A stretch of 64,000 bases of DNA from MVRV01 sp964646755 (GTDB lineage Bacteria > Desulfobacterota > Syntrophia > Syntrophales > Smithellaceae), in assembly GCA_964646755.1 (NCBI GenBank), contig CAZYIE010000007.1, positions 1 through 64,000 on the forward strand, written 5' to 3'. This document shows, one piece after another, positions 43,017-52,754 of this stretch (position 1 is its first letter; every line of letters starts with the position of its first letter). Both the position numbers and the translations under genes were made by a program. The notes under the pieces are model-generated. The model saw only the letters and a program-made list of their open reading frames with translations, was not told where the DNA came from and searched no databases.

Positions 43017-45087
43017 ATATAAATTGCTTTAAATTTTTCTTTACAATTAAAGAAATATCTTCCCGATCTGGAACATAAACAATCAGCATCTCATCTTTGG
43101 TTAATTCTTTAATATATTCAATTGTCTTTGATGATCCCTTAAGGCAAAATAGTACTTGGATTTCCCGACTTAGCATTTGGGTATTATTAGTTTTTGAATA
43201 TAATTCAATAAGTGCTAAATTGATAAAGGCGTTCTGGGGCAGAAGTAAACGCAGAGATTTCAGAGATGAGATTGCCCCGGCATAATTTTTTTTCTGACGG
43301 TAAACTTCGGCCATAATCATCAATGACAATGTGGAGTTGGAATTATGCAGTAAACATTTTTTTGCAAAATATTGAGATTCGTTAAATTTCTCCTCTTTAA
43401 GCAAAATAAAACTGTAGAACTCCAGCAGTTCAAAACTGCCGGGATATTTTTTTAGTTTATCTCTAATAATTTCTGCGGATTCCCGAATTTTATTTTGCCG
43501 GAGTTTGATTTTGGCTATATGAATCGTATTCTGGATATAATCCGGGAGAACAGCCAATGATTCATGGAATTTTTTTAAAGCGAGATCATCTTTCCTTTCA
43601 AAGAAATATAACAGCCCCATATTAAATTCCAAAATCGCTAGAGCTTGGTTACTTCCAAAATTATATAAAGCAATAGCTTTTTCGTATTCTGAAAAAGCTT
43701 TTTCATTTATATTACTATTAAAGTAAATTCTACCTAAGTTGGCGTGGGGTCTGCTCAGTCGGGGATATTTATAGATGTTATCGAACCATAAATGGAAATC
43801 ACTGGAGAATATTGCATTGCGTTGGAAAGTGTTATCTCCTAAGCTTGTTAATATGATAACAATTCCAAAAGCAACAGCAAATTGAATCAGTTTTTTATAA
43901 GAAAAGTAGTCGATCGCAGAAATTATAAATTCCGCAACCGGAATAAATAAAAGCATCGCCGGTAAATAATTGCGATGTTCATATATCAATTCCAAATTAA
44001 AAAATGACCCCTCTATTAAATGGTTTAAAAAATAAAAAATTATACAAAAGGAAAGGAGAGGGCGCTTTTTTGCGTTATAAAAAGCGAAACCGACTGCTAT
44101 CAGAATTATCAAAATAGCAGGTAGTGTAGTCCATGGTTGGAAAAGTGAATGAGAAACATCTATATCATAGAGCAGTGTTAAACGGGAATTGATGGGATAA
44201 AATAATAGTGACAAATAAAATATAATGACTCGAGGTTCGGTCAAAATTCTTTGAACCACTGTAAAATCGCGTATTTTGTATTCATCAAAAAATGATGAAA
44301 AATTAACATAGATAAAAGCAATAATTAAAATTACAGCTATTGGCAGCAACGAAATCTTTAAGAATTTCTTAATATTTTCTTTGCTGACGCCTTGAATTAA
44401 AAATAAATCAAATAACAATATGCTGATGGGAAGCATTGCGGCATTTTCTTTGGAAAGAACAGCCGCTAAACCAGCGAGAGCACACCCGATAAAAAAACCT
44501 ATAGAATAAGCGGGTTTTTCAACTGTCCGCGCTTTTAAATAGAAATACATGGATAGGATGTAAAACATTCCTGCCATGGAAGCCATGCGCTGGACTATGT
44601 AGCTAACAGAAGTGACAAAAACGGGATGGAGCGCCCAGAAAAATGTTGCCAGAAGTGCTACCGGGTAGGCGATATTTTCATATTGATCCTTCAGTCGTGG
44701 CAATTTCATCGTATTGTAAATTAATAGAAATAGAAACACAGCTGCAAGGTAGTGAATCGCAAAATTAACAACATGGTAGCCGAAAACATCCAGGTCATGA
44801 AATTGATGGTTCAATGCAAAGCTTAAATAGGATAAGGGGCGTGAAGGTCTTGCCTGTTCTAATCCATATATACAATGTTTTATTTCGGACCAGGAAAAAG
44901 ATTTAATCTGGATGTAGGGATTATTCAGGATGTTGCCGAAATCGTCAAAATGCCACTCACCGTAAAAGCTATTCGAATAAATTGAGATTAGTATTATGAA
45001 GAGAGTGATAAAAGTAAAAAAATATTTCGGCGATTCGGAAAATTTAAAATTAATCGGTAAAGTAAAACCGTTTTCTTTTGTAAGCAT
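43015..45087 (-). CDS. TMTC-like membrane glycosyltransferase with C-terminal TPR repeats
   Basis: 690 residues. N-terminal half has about ten membrane helices and the GT-C-like first loop WHFDDFGNILNNP followed by RPLSYLSFALN, the pattern of the PMT/TMTC protein O-mannosyltransferase group (acidic residues after the first helix). Residues ~440-690 are TPR-like repeats (HANLGRIYFNSNINEKAFSEYEKAIALY, MGLLYFFERKDDLALKKFHESL). Converges on the pilin genes and shares their terminator. In related bacteria such genes sit by pilA and glycosylate pilin. Target and sugar donor here are inferred, not shown. Confidence 0.75.
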   Translation of the reverse strand: MLTKENGFTLPINFKFSESPKYFFTFITLFIILISIYSNSFYGEWHFDDFGNILNNPYIQIKSFSWSEIKHCIYGLEQARPSRPLSYLSFALNHQFHDLDVFGYHVVNFAIHYLAAVFLFLLIYNTMKLPRLKDQYENIAYPVALLATFFWALHPVFVTSVSYIVQRMASMAGMFYILSMYFYLKARTVEKPAYSIGFFIGCALAGLAAVLSKENAAMLPISILLFDLFLIQGVSKENIKKFLKISLLPIAVILIIAFIYVNFSSFFDEYKIRDFTVVQRILTEPRVIIFYLSLLFYPINSRLTLLYDIDVSHSLFQPWTTLPAILIILIAVGFAFYNAKKRPLLSFCIIFYFLNHLIEGSFFNLELIYEHRNYLPAMLLFIPVAEFIISAIDYFSYKKLIQFAVAFGIVIILTSLGDNTFQRNAIFSSDFHLWFDNIYKYPRLSRPHANLGRIYFNSNINEKAFSEYEKAIALYNFGSNQALAILEFNMGLLYFFERKDDLALKKFHESLAVLPDYIQNTIHIAKIKLRQNKIRESAEIIRDKLKKYPGSFELLEFYSFILLKEEKFNESQYFAKKCLLHNSNSTLSLMIMAEVYRQKKNYAGAISSLKSLRLLLPQNAFINLALIELYSKTNNTQMLSREIQVLFCLKGSSKTIEYIKELTKDEMLIVYVPDREDISLIVKKNLKQFI

Positions 45088-45231
45088 ACAAACTCAACCT
45101 AAATATTTTTTTATAGTGAGTAAAATAAAAAACCGCAAATAAAATGCCTCTGCAAACGACGTCCGTCTTAGGTTTTATCTCCATTTTAAACCGGACAGTT
45201 TAACTACTTCTCATACATCTAGCATAATTCA

Positions 45232-45260
45232 TTGACATGCAGCAAGAATCTTATTATGCT
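45232..45260 (+). promoter_or_regulatory. Sigma-70 promoter of the glycan operon
   Basis: TTGACA (45232-45237), 17-nt spacer, TATGCT (45255-45260), 44 nt before the first sugar gene. Good match to consensus. The rest of the 45088-45303 spacer shows nothing else recognisable. Confidence 0.65.
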
Positions 45261-45303
45261 AATACATCATAAAAATAAGTTCTTATCAAAAAATGGTTAA
45301 GAG

Positions 45304-46422
45304 ATGAAAGTACCTTTTGTTAATCTTTGGGCACAATATCAATCCATAAAAGATGAAATAGATGCCGCCGTGGAATCTGTGATAAAGTCATCAGCTTTCA
45401 TAGGTGGTCAATATGTGAAAAAATTTGAAGAAGAATTTGCACAATATGTTGGGTCAAAACATTGTGTTGGTGTCGCCAATGGAACTGATGCCATTTATAT
45501 CGTCTTGCGTGCTCTGGGCATAGGTCCGGGGGATGAAGTTATTACTGTAGCAAATTCTTTTATTGCTACTTCAGAAGCTATAACCCTCACAGGCGCAAGG
45601 GTTGTGTTTGTTGATTGCGATTCACAAACATATAATATTGATTGTGCAAAGGTGGCGGCGGCAATTAACCAGCGAACAAAAGCAATTGTTCCTGTCCATT
45701 TGTATGGCCAGCCTGCGGATATGAAAACCATTAATAGCATTGCGAGCGAACATAAGTTATACATAGTTGAAGATGCCGCACAGGCTCATGGCGCGGAATA
45801 CAATGGCTGTCGCGTGGGTACTTTAGGAAATGCAGCATGTTTTAGTTTTTATCCCGGTAAAAACTTGGGCGCATACGGGGACGCCGGCGCCATTGTTACG
45901 AACGATGAGTCCTTGGCTCGGAGATGCAGTATGATAGCAAATCATGGTCGTTTAAAGAAATATGATCATGAAATTGAGGGTATTAACAGTCGGCTTGATG
46001 GACTGCAGGCGGCGATTCTTTCAGTCAAGCTTAAGCATCTTGATGATTGGACACAAAAAAGAAGGGCGAATGCAAGACTGTATAAAAAGCTCTTGATTGA
46101 TTCCGGAGTGATTTGTCCTTTTAACGCCCTTAATGTCAAGCATGTTTATCATTTGTTTGTTATTCAAGTTGCCAATCGTAAGGTGATACAGAATTATTTG
46201 AACACCAGGGATATTGCAACTGGCATTCACTATCCTATTCCGTTGCCTAATTTAATGGCTTACAGATATCTTGGATATAATGAAAACGACTTTCCCCGTG
46301 TAACGGAATTATCCACAAAGATTCTATCTTTACCCATGTTTGCCGAACTGGAGAGGGAGCAAATAGAGTATGTCTGCGCCGAATTACAGCAAGTGCTTGT
46401 AAACAAAAGGGAGAAAGGCTAA
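45304..46422 (+). CDS. PLP sugar aminotransferase, DegT/WlbC type
   Basis: 372 residues of the DegT/DnrJ/EryC1/StrS family, making an amino group at C3 or C4 of a nucleotide-linked keto sugar. FVNLWAQYQSI at the start, VGVANGTDAIYIVLRALGI, the PLP Asp in IVEDAAQAHGAEY, and the Schiff-base Lys in CFSFYPGKNLGAYGDAG. Followed at once (TAATG overlap) by an oxidoreductase and then a hexapeptide acetyltransferase: the three enzymes that turn UDP-GlcNAcA into UDP-2,3-diacetamido-glucuronate in Pseudomonas and Bordetella. Alternative: C4 amino sugars such as QuiNAc4N or FdtB products. Confidence 0.9.
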   Translation: MKVPFVNLWAQYQSIKDEIDAAVESVIKSSAFIGGQYVKKFEEEFAQYVGSKHCVGVANGTDAIYIVLRALGIGPGDEVITVANSFIATSEAITLTGARVVFVDCDSQTYNIDCAKVAAAINQRTKAIVPVHLYGQPADMKTINSIASEHKLYIVEDAAQAHGAEYNGCRVGTLGNAACFSFYPGKNLGAYGDAGAIVTNDESLARRCSMIANHGRLKKYDHEIEGINSRLDGLQAAILSVKLKHLDDWTQKRRANARLYKKLLIDSGVICPFNALNVKHVYHLFVIQVANRKVIQNYLNTRDIATGIHYPIPLPNLMAYRYLGYNENDFPRVTELSTKILSLPMFAELEREQIEYVCAELQQVLVNKREKG

Positions 46423-47501
46423 TGGCGACTGATGTTATTCGCTTAGCTATGATTGGTTGTGGAGCAATATCTAAAAAGCATGTTAACGCACTGCAAAATA
46501 TTGAAAATGTAAAAATTGTTGCTGTATGCGACATGAATCCTAATTTAGCCATAGCGACCGGTAAAAGATTACAGGTGCCAAGTTTTACTGATCCACACGA
46601 TATGGCGATTAAAGAAAAGTTTGATGCGTTTGAAATATTGACTCCTTCCGGAAATCATGCCTCTATGATTTTAGATTTAGTAAAGTATCAAAAGCATTTT
46701 ATTGTTGAGAAACCATTGGCGCTTCGTATTGAAGATGCAGACCGGATTTTAAAATCCTGCGACGCGAATGGTATAAAAATATTTGTTGTTCAGCAAAATC
46801 GTTACAATTTGCCGATAATTAAATTGAAAGAGGCAATTGATCAGGATAGATTTGGTAAGTTAGTTATGGGCACTATTCGCGTACGCTGGTGCAGAAAACA
46901 AAGTTATTATGATGAGAAACCATGGCGCGGAACTTGGGCTGCTGATGGCGGTGTATTGACGAATCAAGCCAGTCACCATATTGATATGCTCATCTGGCTT
47001 ATGGGAGATGTCGAAAGTGTTATGGCCATGACAAGCACAAGTTTGGCAAAAATTGAGGCAGAGGATACGGGTGTGGCCATCGTAAAATTCTATAATGGGG
47101 CTCTTGGAGTTATCGAGGCCACGACAGCCACGCGACCCAAGGATTTAGAAGGTTCCATAAGTATTCTCGGAGAAAAGGGCGCTGTTGAAGTTGGCGGTTT
47201 CTTCATGAATAAGTTAAAGACTTGGCAATTTCAGGATGCGTTGCCGGATGATGAGACGATATGGACAAAATGGAGTGAAAACCCGGATATTCCTGCGTGG
47301 AATCATGGGGAGTATCTTAAAGATGTCATTAAATGTATAAGGGAAAACAGGCGAGGTCTCGTGGATGGTCTGGAAGGCAGAAAATCTTTGGAGCTAATTA
47401 ATGCAATTTACGAATCTGCAGAAACAGGACAAATGATATCTCTCCGGTTCAGGCCGAGATCGTGCCGCCTGGGACTTCAGGAAAATGATATTGCACGATA
47501 G
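46422..47501 (+). CDS. Gfo/Idh/MocA NAD-dependent sugar oxidoreductase, WlbA-like
   Basis: 359 residues. Rossmann start AMIGCGAISKKHVNAL, EKPLALRIEDAD with the catalytic Lys, and the substrate region GGVLTNQASHHIDMLIWLMG containing the His used by WlbA/WbpB enzymes. These oxidise C3 of UDP-GlcNAc-uronate before the aminotransferase step. GGGAGAAAGG precedes ATG 46422; overlaps the previous stop by 1 nt. AT-rich like its two neighbours, unlike genes after 48 kb. Confidence 0.88.
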   Translation: MATDVIRLAMIGCGAISKKHVNALQNIENVKIVAVCDMNPNLAIATGKRLQVPSFTDPHDMAIKEKFDAFEILTPSGNHASMILDLVKYQKHFIVEKPLALRIEDADRILKSCDANGIKIFVVQQNRYNLPIIKLKEAIDQDRFGKLVMGTIRVRWCRKQSYYDEKPWRGTWAADGGVLTNQASHHIDMLIWLMGDVESVMAMTSTSLAKIEAEDTGVAIVKFYNGALGVIEATTATRPKDLEGSISILGEKGAVEVGGFFMNKLKTWQFQDALPDDETIWTKWSENPDIPAWNHGEYLKDVIKCIRENRRGLVDGLEGRKSLELINAIYESAETGQMISLRFRPRSCRLGLQENDIAR

Positions 47502-48144
47502 AGAATCTGGCTTTTTAAAAAGAAAAGATATAAAATCGATGGATCCTTTAATATATGCTAACGTTATCATGGGTGAAAACGTAGAAATCGACAAGTTTGT
47601 TATCATTGGTCAGTCTTCCCGAGGGAAAAAAGAAGGCGAAATTCAAACAATCATAGGTTCAAGCGCATTAGTACGATCACACACAGTCATATATGCAGGA
47701 AATAACATTGGTGATAACTTCCAAACAGGTCACCATGTAATGATCAGGGAAGACAATGTAATTGGCAATAATGTAAGTGTGGGAACGGGGACTGTTATCG
47801 AACATCACGTTAAGATTGGTAATGGTGTGCGTATCCATTCACAGGTTTTTATACCCGAATACTGCGTTCTTGAAGAAGGATGCTGGATAGGACCAAATGC
47901 AGTTTTAACTAATGCAAAATTTCCCAACAGGCCAGATACAAAGAAAAATCTTGCTGGCGTTGTTGTCGGGAAAAATGCGGTCATTGGTGCAAATGTAACT
48001 ATTCTTCCCGGTATCCATATCGGCGAGAATTCACTGATAGGTGCAGGCACTATTTTATCAAAAAATGTACCTGCAAATATGGTCGTTTATAATTATAAAA
48101 ATTTGACTTGGCACAATCTTCCCATAAAGAATAATATACCATAA
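47485..48144 (+). CDS. Left-handed beta-helix acetyltransferase, WlbB/WbpD-like
   Basis: About 200-220 residues of hexapeptide repeats (IGNNVSVGTGTVIEHHVKIGNG ..., IGPNAVLTNAKFPNR, VVGKNAVIGANVTILPGIHIG). The block with the long loop NAKFPNRPDTKKN is typical of sugar N- and O-acetyltransferases that form trimers and use acetyl-CoA. Starts at ATG 47485 (17-nt overlap with the previous gene) or at ATG 47539 (MDPLIYANVIMGEN); the second gives a more standard N-terminus. The adjacent aminotransferase offers an amino sugar as substrate. Confidence 0.85.
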   Translation: MILHDRESGFLKRKDIKSMDPLIYANVIMGENVEIDKFVIIGQSSRGKKEGEIQTIIGSSALVRSHTVIYAGNNIGDNFQTGHHVMIREDNVIGNNVSVGTGTVIEHHVKIGNGVRIHSQVFIPEYCVLEEGCWIGPNAVLTNAKFPNRPDTKKNLAGVVVGKNAVIGANVTILPGIHIGENSLIGAGTILSKNVPANMVVYNYKNLTWHNLPIKNNIP

Positions 48145-48172
48145 TAAGCAAATATCGAAGAAAGGGCAGGCA

Positions 48173-49348
48173 ATGAACAATAGAGATATTGAAGACGTTC
48201 TGCTTGCCGTCCTGGAGAGAGCCGACAACCTGAATTATGAGGGCTACTCAAAGTTTGATGGTTTGCACGGTCCTCTGACAAATGCCCTTTCCTTCGGTTT
48301 ATGGCCATTGCGCCTTATCTGGACACAGGCTGTCATGCGGGCGCCGATCAATATACGGCCTGCCTTTTTTGTGCGAAAGGGGGTCAACCCGGAAAGCCCT
48401 GCGCTTTTTGCCCGCAGTAATCTGGATATGTTTTCTTTAAACAAGGATGAGCTTTTTGCTAAACGGACCAGGCAATGTCTAGATTGGTTGATTACCCATA
48501 ATTCAGCCGGAAACGTTTATCACGGCCTTTCCTGGGGCTATCATCATCCCTGGCAGAGCCCTGGATTTTATCAGCCTCCGGGATTTCCCAACTGCTATAT
48601 AACTATTATAGTTGCTGAGGCTCTCCTGCATGGATTCCGTATTCTCAATGATCAGCGCTATCTTCTTGCTTCCCGTCAAGCCTGTGACTTCATACTGGAT
48701 GATCTCGCTGTGTTACACGAAACAAAGGAGGAAAAAAGTATTTCTTATGTTCCGAAAATGAGGACTGATTTCACTGTTATCAACATTAATGCTCTTTGTT
48801 CAGCATTACTTGCCCAGGTGGGAGCGCTGACCGGCGAGCTTAATCTTTTTGAAGAATCCCGAAAGTTGATGACTTTCGTTGCCCGGATGCAGACAAATGA
48901 AGGGGCCTGGTATTATACGTCCAATCCGTGCCAGAGCCTCGTTGCGCATGACAACTATCACACGGGCATGATCCTGGATGCATTGATAACATATGAAAAC
49001 GTCACTGGTGATAATCGTTTCCGGGTGAATTTGGATAAAGGTTTGTCTTTTTATCGGGAGAGGCTATTTACGCCGGAAGGAGCGCCAAGGTGGTCGAGCG
49101 ATAAAACATTTCCTCACGATGCGCATGGGGCGGGGCAGGGCATACTGACATTTTCTTTATCAGGTGATTTGGAGACGGCGCGTCGTGTTGCATCATGGGC
49201 AATTGATAATTTTTATAAAGGCAATGGCGATTTCACCTACCAAAAAGGACGTTTTTGGGATAAAGATTTTACGCTCCTGCATTGGTGCAATGGTTGGATG
49301 GTCAGAGGCCTTTCCACCTTTGTCCTCAAAGCACAGAAGCAATCATAA
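48173..49348 (+). CDS. Alpha/alpha-toroid protein of a glycan locus, function unknown
   Basis: 391 residues, no signal peptide or membrane helix. Helix-rich repeats with Trp/His/Tyr-rich loops (GLSWGYHHPWQSPGF, WYYTSNPCQSLVAHDNYHTG, FTYQKGRFWDKDF, LLHWCNGWMVRG) suggest the (alpha/alpha)6 barrel shared by sugar epimerases, glycoside hydrolases and prenyl-cyclase-like proteins. Conserved aromatic and acidic residues are consistent with carbohydrate binding. Members appear in polysaccharide clusters, often mislabelled as aminolevulinate dehydratase. AAGGGCAGG precedes ATG 48173. GC content is higher than in the preceding genes. Confidence 0.6.
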   Translation: MNNRDIEDVLLAVLERADNLNYEGYSKFDGLHGPLTNALSFGLWPLRLIWTQAVMRAPINIRPAFFVRKGVNPESPALFARSNLDMFSLNKDELFAKRTRQCLDWLITHNSAGNVYHGLSWGYHHPWQSPGFYQPPGFPNCYITIIVAEALLHGFRILNDQRYLLASRQACDFILDDLAVLHETKEEKSISYVPKMRTDFTVININALCSALLAQVGALTGELNLFEESRKLMTFVARMQTNEGAWYYTSNPCQSLVAHDNYHTGMILDALITYENVTGDNRFRVNLDKGLSFYRERLFTPEGAPRWSSDKTFPHDAHGAGQGILTFSLSGDLETARRVASWAIDNFYKGNGDFTYQKGRFWDKDFTLLHWCNGWMVRGLSTFVLKAQKQS

Positions 49349-49362
49349 TTGGAGAAAACATA

Positions 49363-50145
49363 ATGCCCTTTGGTTCAGAAATTGCCTTTACACCGGGTCT
49401 AAGTAATATAGAAAGACTGTATATCAAGATTTTGGGCGCGCCTATTTTGGGTCTCCGCGTCCGTGCGCGGACGATTTTGTCTTTTTTAGATCAGGTGGCT
49501 AAACCGCTGAGGATTGCCGATGTGGGAAGTGGCCGGGGCATGATTACTCTGGCTTGTTCCCGAATGTTCCCGGATGCCGAAGTAATTGGTGTTGATCTGG
49601 ACGAAAAGCAGAATAGAGATAATAATGATATTGCCGATAAGCTCGGCATATCAAATAAATTGTACTTCATTACATGGGATGCCATGAAGTTGCCGGAGTT
49701 AGGGAAGTTCGACTTGATTATTTCCACAGATATGCTCGAACATTTGGAAGATGATCTGGAAGGAGTTAAAATGTTTCATGATGCCATGAAACAGGGGGGA
49801 TATCTCCTTGTCCATGTTCCGCACCTTACAAGGAATACCTTTGGCTGGAAGCGTGAAAACTGGATGGACGTGGAAGGTCATGTGCGTCCGGGTTACAAGA
49901 AAGAAGCTCTTATAGAACTTCTGACAAAGGGCGGATTAAAAGTTCGCTCCTGTGTATATAATTATAATTCACTGGAAACACTGGCCAACGATATCAGCAA
50001 GTTCATTACCGGCGCTAAGCAGGCCAACAAAGGTATCTACGCCCTGGCTTTTCCTTTTCTGATGTTGATAGTTTTTCTGGGGTCATTTTATCGGTCCCAA
50101 AAAGACGGTTCGGGGCTAGTCGCTCTTGCCTGTAAGGAAGGGTGA
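49363..50145 (+). CDS. Class I SAM-dependent methyltransferase
   Basis: About 260 residues. Motif I is IADVGSGRGMITLACS, followed by VIGVDLDEKQN and the acidic post-motif DLIISTDMLEHLEDD; a hydrophobic C-terminal helix (LAFPFLMLIVFLGSFY) may attach it to the membrane. ATG 49363 with GGAGAAAAC upstream is preferred over the longer frame from 49282, which lies in the previous gene. In this setting it probably methylates a sugar of the exported glycan. Confidence 0.82.
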   Translation: MPFGSEIAFTPGLSNIERLYIKILGAPILGLRVRARTILSFLDQVAKPLRIADVGSGRGMITLACSRMFPDAEVIGVDLDEKQNRDNNDIADKLGISNKLYFITWDAMKLPELGKFDLIISTDMLEHLEDDLEGVKMFHDAMKQGGYLLVHVPHLTRNTFGWKRENWMDVEGHVRPGYKKEALIELLTKGGLKVRSCVYNYNSLETLANDISKFITGAKQANKGIYALAFPFLMLIVFLGSFYRSQKDGSGLVALACKEG

Positions 50146-50149
50146 ATCT

Positions 50150-51190
50150 GTGCGGATACTTATTGATGTACTGCATCCTAAGCATGCCCATTTCTTCAGA
50201 CCGCTTGTCCGGCGATGGATTAAAAAGGGGCATGTTGTGAAAGTTACCACGCGGGATAAGGATATTACCCATGAGCTGTTGGATCTTTTTCGTATTCCAT
50301 ATATCTGTCTATCCACGCAGGCCAATGGAATCCGGATGATTGCCGAACTTCTTGGCCATTGGCGGCGATTAGTTGTATTGCTCAGGGAATTCCGTCCGGA
50401 CGTCGTTATGTCCATTGGAGGGATTATGACTTCTATCCCCTGTAAAATTATGGGGATTCCCAATATGGCCCTTACGGACACGGAGACGGCAACGCTGGGG
50501 AACAATATTTCCTTCCCATTTGCCGATTGCATTTTGACTCCTGAGTGGTTTACAAAAGACTTCGGCCGGCGGCACTTCCGCTACCGGAGTTTTCACGAGT
50601 GGAGTTATCTGCATCCCGATGAATTCCGCCCCGATCCTGAAATTGTCCGTGCTGAAGGGATTAATCCGGATGAACCGTATGCCGTTGTCAGATTTGTCCG
50701 TTGGGATGCGCTTCACGATCGTGGTGAGGAGGGGCTGCGAAAGCATGATGCCATCCGCCTGATGAATGGGTTGGCTGAAAAGATGAAGATAGTTTTAACC
50801 TCTGAGACGAAAGTTCCGCAGGAATTATCCAAATACACCACACGCGTCCGAGTTGACCGGATGCATCATGTTATGGCGTTATCGCGCATGGTTGTAGGCG
50901 AGAGTCCGAGCATGTGCGCCGAGGCCTCTCTGATGGGTGTGCCATCCATCCTGGCTTCCAGTTGGGCGGGAAAATGCGGTAACATGAAAGTGTTGTCGAA
51001 CGATTTCGGATTAATGCAAGTATTTACTGGAGGTTCTGATGCTGTTGATGCAGCCTTAGCTTTGGCGAAAAACCTGTCGACGCGAGAATCCATAGAGCGA
51101 CAGCGGTCAAAACTGATTAAGGATCTTGAATATATTCCCGAGGTCATAGAAAGGCAAATCTGCGCATTAACGGGAGTTGACTATGTCTGA
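50150..51190 (+). CDS. DUF354-type glycosyltransferase-like protein
   Basis: 347 residues with two Rossmann halves. MRILIDVLHPKHAHFFRPLVRR and DVVMSIGGIMTSIPCK, then the nucleotide-sugar binding half VVGESPSMCAEASLMGVPSI. This is the DUF354 family, related in fold to MurG and UDP-GlcNAc 2-epimerase, common in archaeal and bacterial surface-glycan loci. Start at GTG 50150 with GGAAGGG upstream. Whether it is a transferase or an epimerase is not settled. Overlaps the next gene by 8 nt. Confidence 0.78.
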   Translation: MRILIDVLHPKHAHFFRPLVRRWIKKGHVVKVTTRDKDITHELLDLFRIPYICLSTQANGIRMIAELLGHWRRLVVLLREFRPDVVMSIGGIMTSIPCKIMGIPNMALTDTETATLGNNISFPFADCILTPEWFTKDFGRRHFRYRSFHEWSYLHPDEFRPDPEIVRAEGINPDEPYAVVRFVRWDALHDRGEEGLRKHDAIRLMNGLAEKMKIVLTSETKVPQELSKYTTRVRVDRMHHVMALSRMVVGESPSMCAEASLMGVPSILASSWAGKCGNMKVLSNDFGLMQVFTGGSDAVDAALALAKNLSTRESIERQRSKLIKDLEYIPEVIERQICALTGVDYV

Positions 51191-52613
51191 GCGATTGCCT
51201 GTTGAGATCAGTTTCTTCGGTGAACCGTTTGACAGGCAGGCTGTTATCCATATCCTGCGCCATGTGGCCATGCGCGCCGGTTGGACGCTTACACCACGAG
51301 CGCAAAATAAGATTATCTTTGCGACAACCGATGACCCAGCAGAAATAACTGCCGACGAAAAGGATCTGGTCATTCTTTCTTCGTCGGCAGTCAAAAAACA
51401 CATCCAGAAGAGCAAGGAACCTTTCCCCTTTGATAACCTTCCTGAGGGTCGTCTTCCCTTCCCACATCTAAAATGGCGAGAGATCAAAAGACAGGGCTGG
51501 ATTGCCGCCGATATCATTGCCGGTGCGCTTGGCATTTTAAACCTGTGGTTTGAAAGCCAGACTCGATCCGAAAAAAAGAGGAATTGGATATTGTTTACTG
51601 AGGACTGGTGGCAAAAAACCGGCTGGCAAAAGCCGGAACCAGTTGTTGATCAATGGCTGAAAACTATTATTAAAGCCTCGTCAATCCTTGGTTGGCAGCA
51701 ATGCCCCAACAATAAGCGCCCCACAGTTTTACTAACTCATGACGTTGATTATTTGCCGTCGTCTTTTAATCGTGGATTTCCCCGTTTTCTCCGGTCGCTG
51801 GCCCGTCAGGCGATAACCCGGAAGCACTTAGACTATGCAGTGCGAAACGCATATGCCTATGGAAAATCATTTATGCGCGATCTGCCTTATTTCGATTTTG
51901 AGAGAATCGTGGCTGGAGAATTAGTGCGGGGAGCGTATTCATCCTTCCAGTTTGTTGCCAGACGCGGTCATCGCTGTGATCCCGCCTATGATCTGAACAA
52001 TCCTTGTTTTAGAGAGGCCTTGAAAATATTGCAGGAGAATAATTTTGAAGTATGTCTCCATGGCAGTTATCGGGCAGGCGATGAACCGCTGATGCTTGCC
52101 GAAGAAAAGAAAGCTCTCGAAAACATTCTGGGATATGAGGTTATCGGACATAGACAGCACTATCTGCATCTCCATCCCCATTCTTTTTTTACCGGCATTG
52201 AAAATGCAGGCTTTCCATACGACATGTCCATCGGTTACAATGATGTTGTCGGACCAAGGGCGGGAACATATTTCCCCTATAGGCCTTATGACATATATAA
52301 ATCAAAAGCTTTTTCGTTCTGGGAATTTCCGTTAGTCTTGATGGATACAACTCTAGCTACGTCATATCTTTTCCAGCCTGCGGAAGCATTGCTAAAAAGC
52401 AAGGAGGAATTGCAGCACGTTGTTGAGGCCAGGGGTTGTGTCTCCATAATCTGGCATCAGGAACAGATGGGAGGCCTCTTAGATCCTGGATTTGACGAAA
52501 TATACTGGATGTTGTTAACTGAACTCAAGAAGCGTGGAATAAGGATGATCAGTGGATGTAGGATATTACAGGAAATGGATAAATCATGGGAACAAACGTT
52601 TTTTTATTCTTGA
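51183..52613 (+). CDS. Polysaccharide deacetylase-like protein
   Basis: 476 residues, no signal peptide. The N-terminal ~180 residues form an unknown domain; the rest is a NodB-fold domain: LLTHDVDYLPSS supplies the Asp-Asp metal motif; VCLHGSYRAGDEP and VIGHRQHYLHLHP supply histidines; IIWHQEQ near the end. These enzymes hydrolyse N-acetyl groups on sugars; a cytosolic one would act on a precursor. ATG 51183 follows GGGAG. A ~140-nt AT-rich spacer separates it from the next gene, suggesting a transcription break. Confidence 0.78.
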   Translation: MSERLPVEISFFGEPFDRQAVIHILRHVAMRAGWTLTPRAQNKIIFATTDDPAEITADEKDLVILSSSAVKKHIQKSKEPFPFDNLPEGRLPFPHLKWREIKRQGWIAADIIAGALGILNLWFESQTRSEKKRNWILFTEDWWQKTGWQKPEPVVDQWLKTIIKASSILGWQQCPNNKRPTVLLTHDVDYLPSSFNRGFPRFLRSLARQAITRKHLDYAVRNAYAYGKSFMRDLPYFDFERIVAGELVRGAYSSFQFVARRGHRCDPAYDLNNPCFREALKILQENNFEVCLHGSYRAGDEPLMLAEEKKALENILGYEVIGHRQHYLHLHPHSFFTGIENAGFPYDMSIGYNDVVGPRAGTYFPYRPYDIYKSKAFSFWEFPLVLMDTTLATSYLFQPAEALLKSKEELQHVVEARGCVSIIWHQEQMGGLLDPGFDEIYWMLLTELKKRGIRMISGCRILQEMDKSWEQTFFYS

Positions 52614-52754
52614 CGGACGGCTTTGTCGATTGTTTAAGAGAAACGATTTTTTATTTATATATTGTAAACAAAAACTGTAACAAGAAAGCATTAGTGTGAG
52701 CATAGAGATAAACTTTGTAAAAAAATGTTACTATAAAGGTTGAAGAATTTATTT

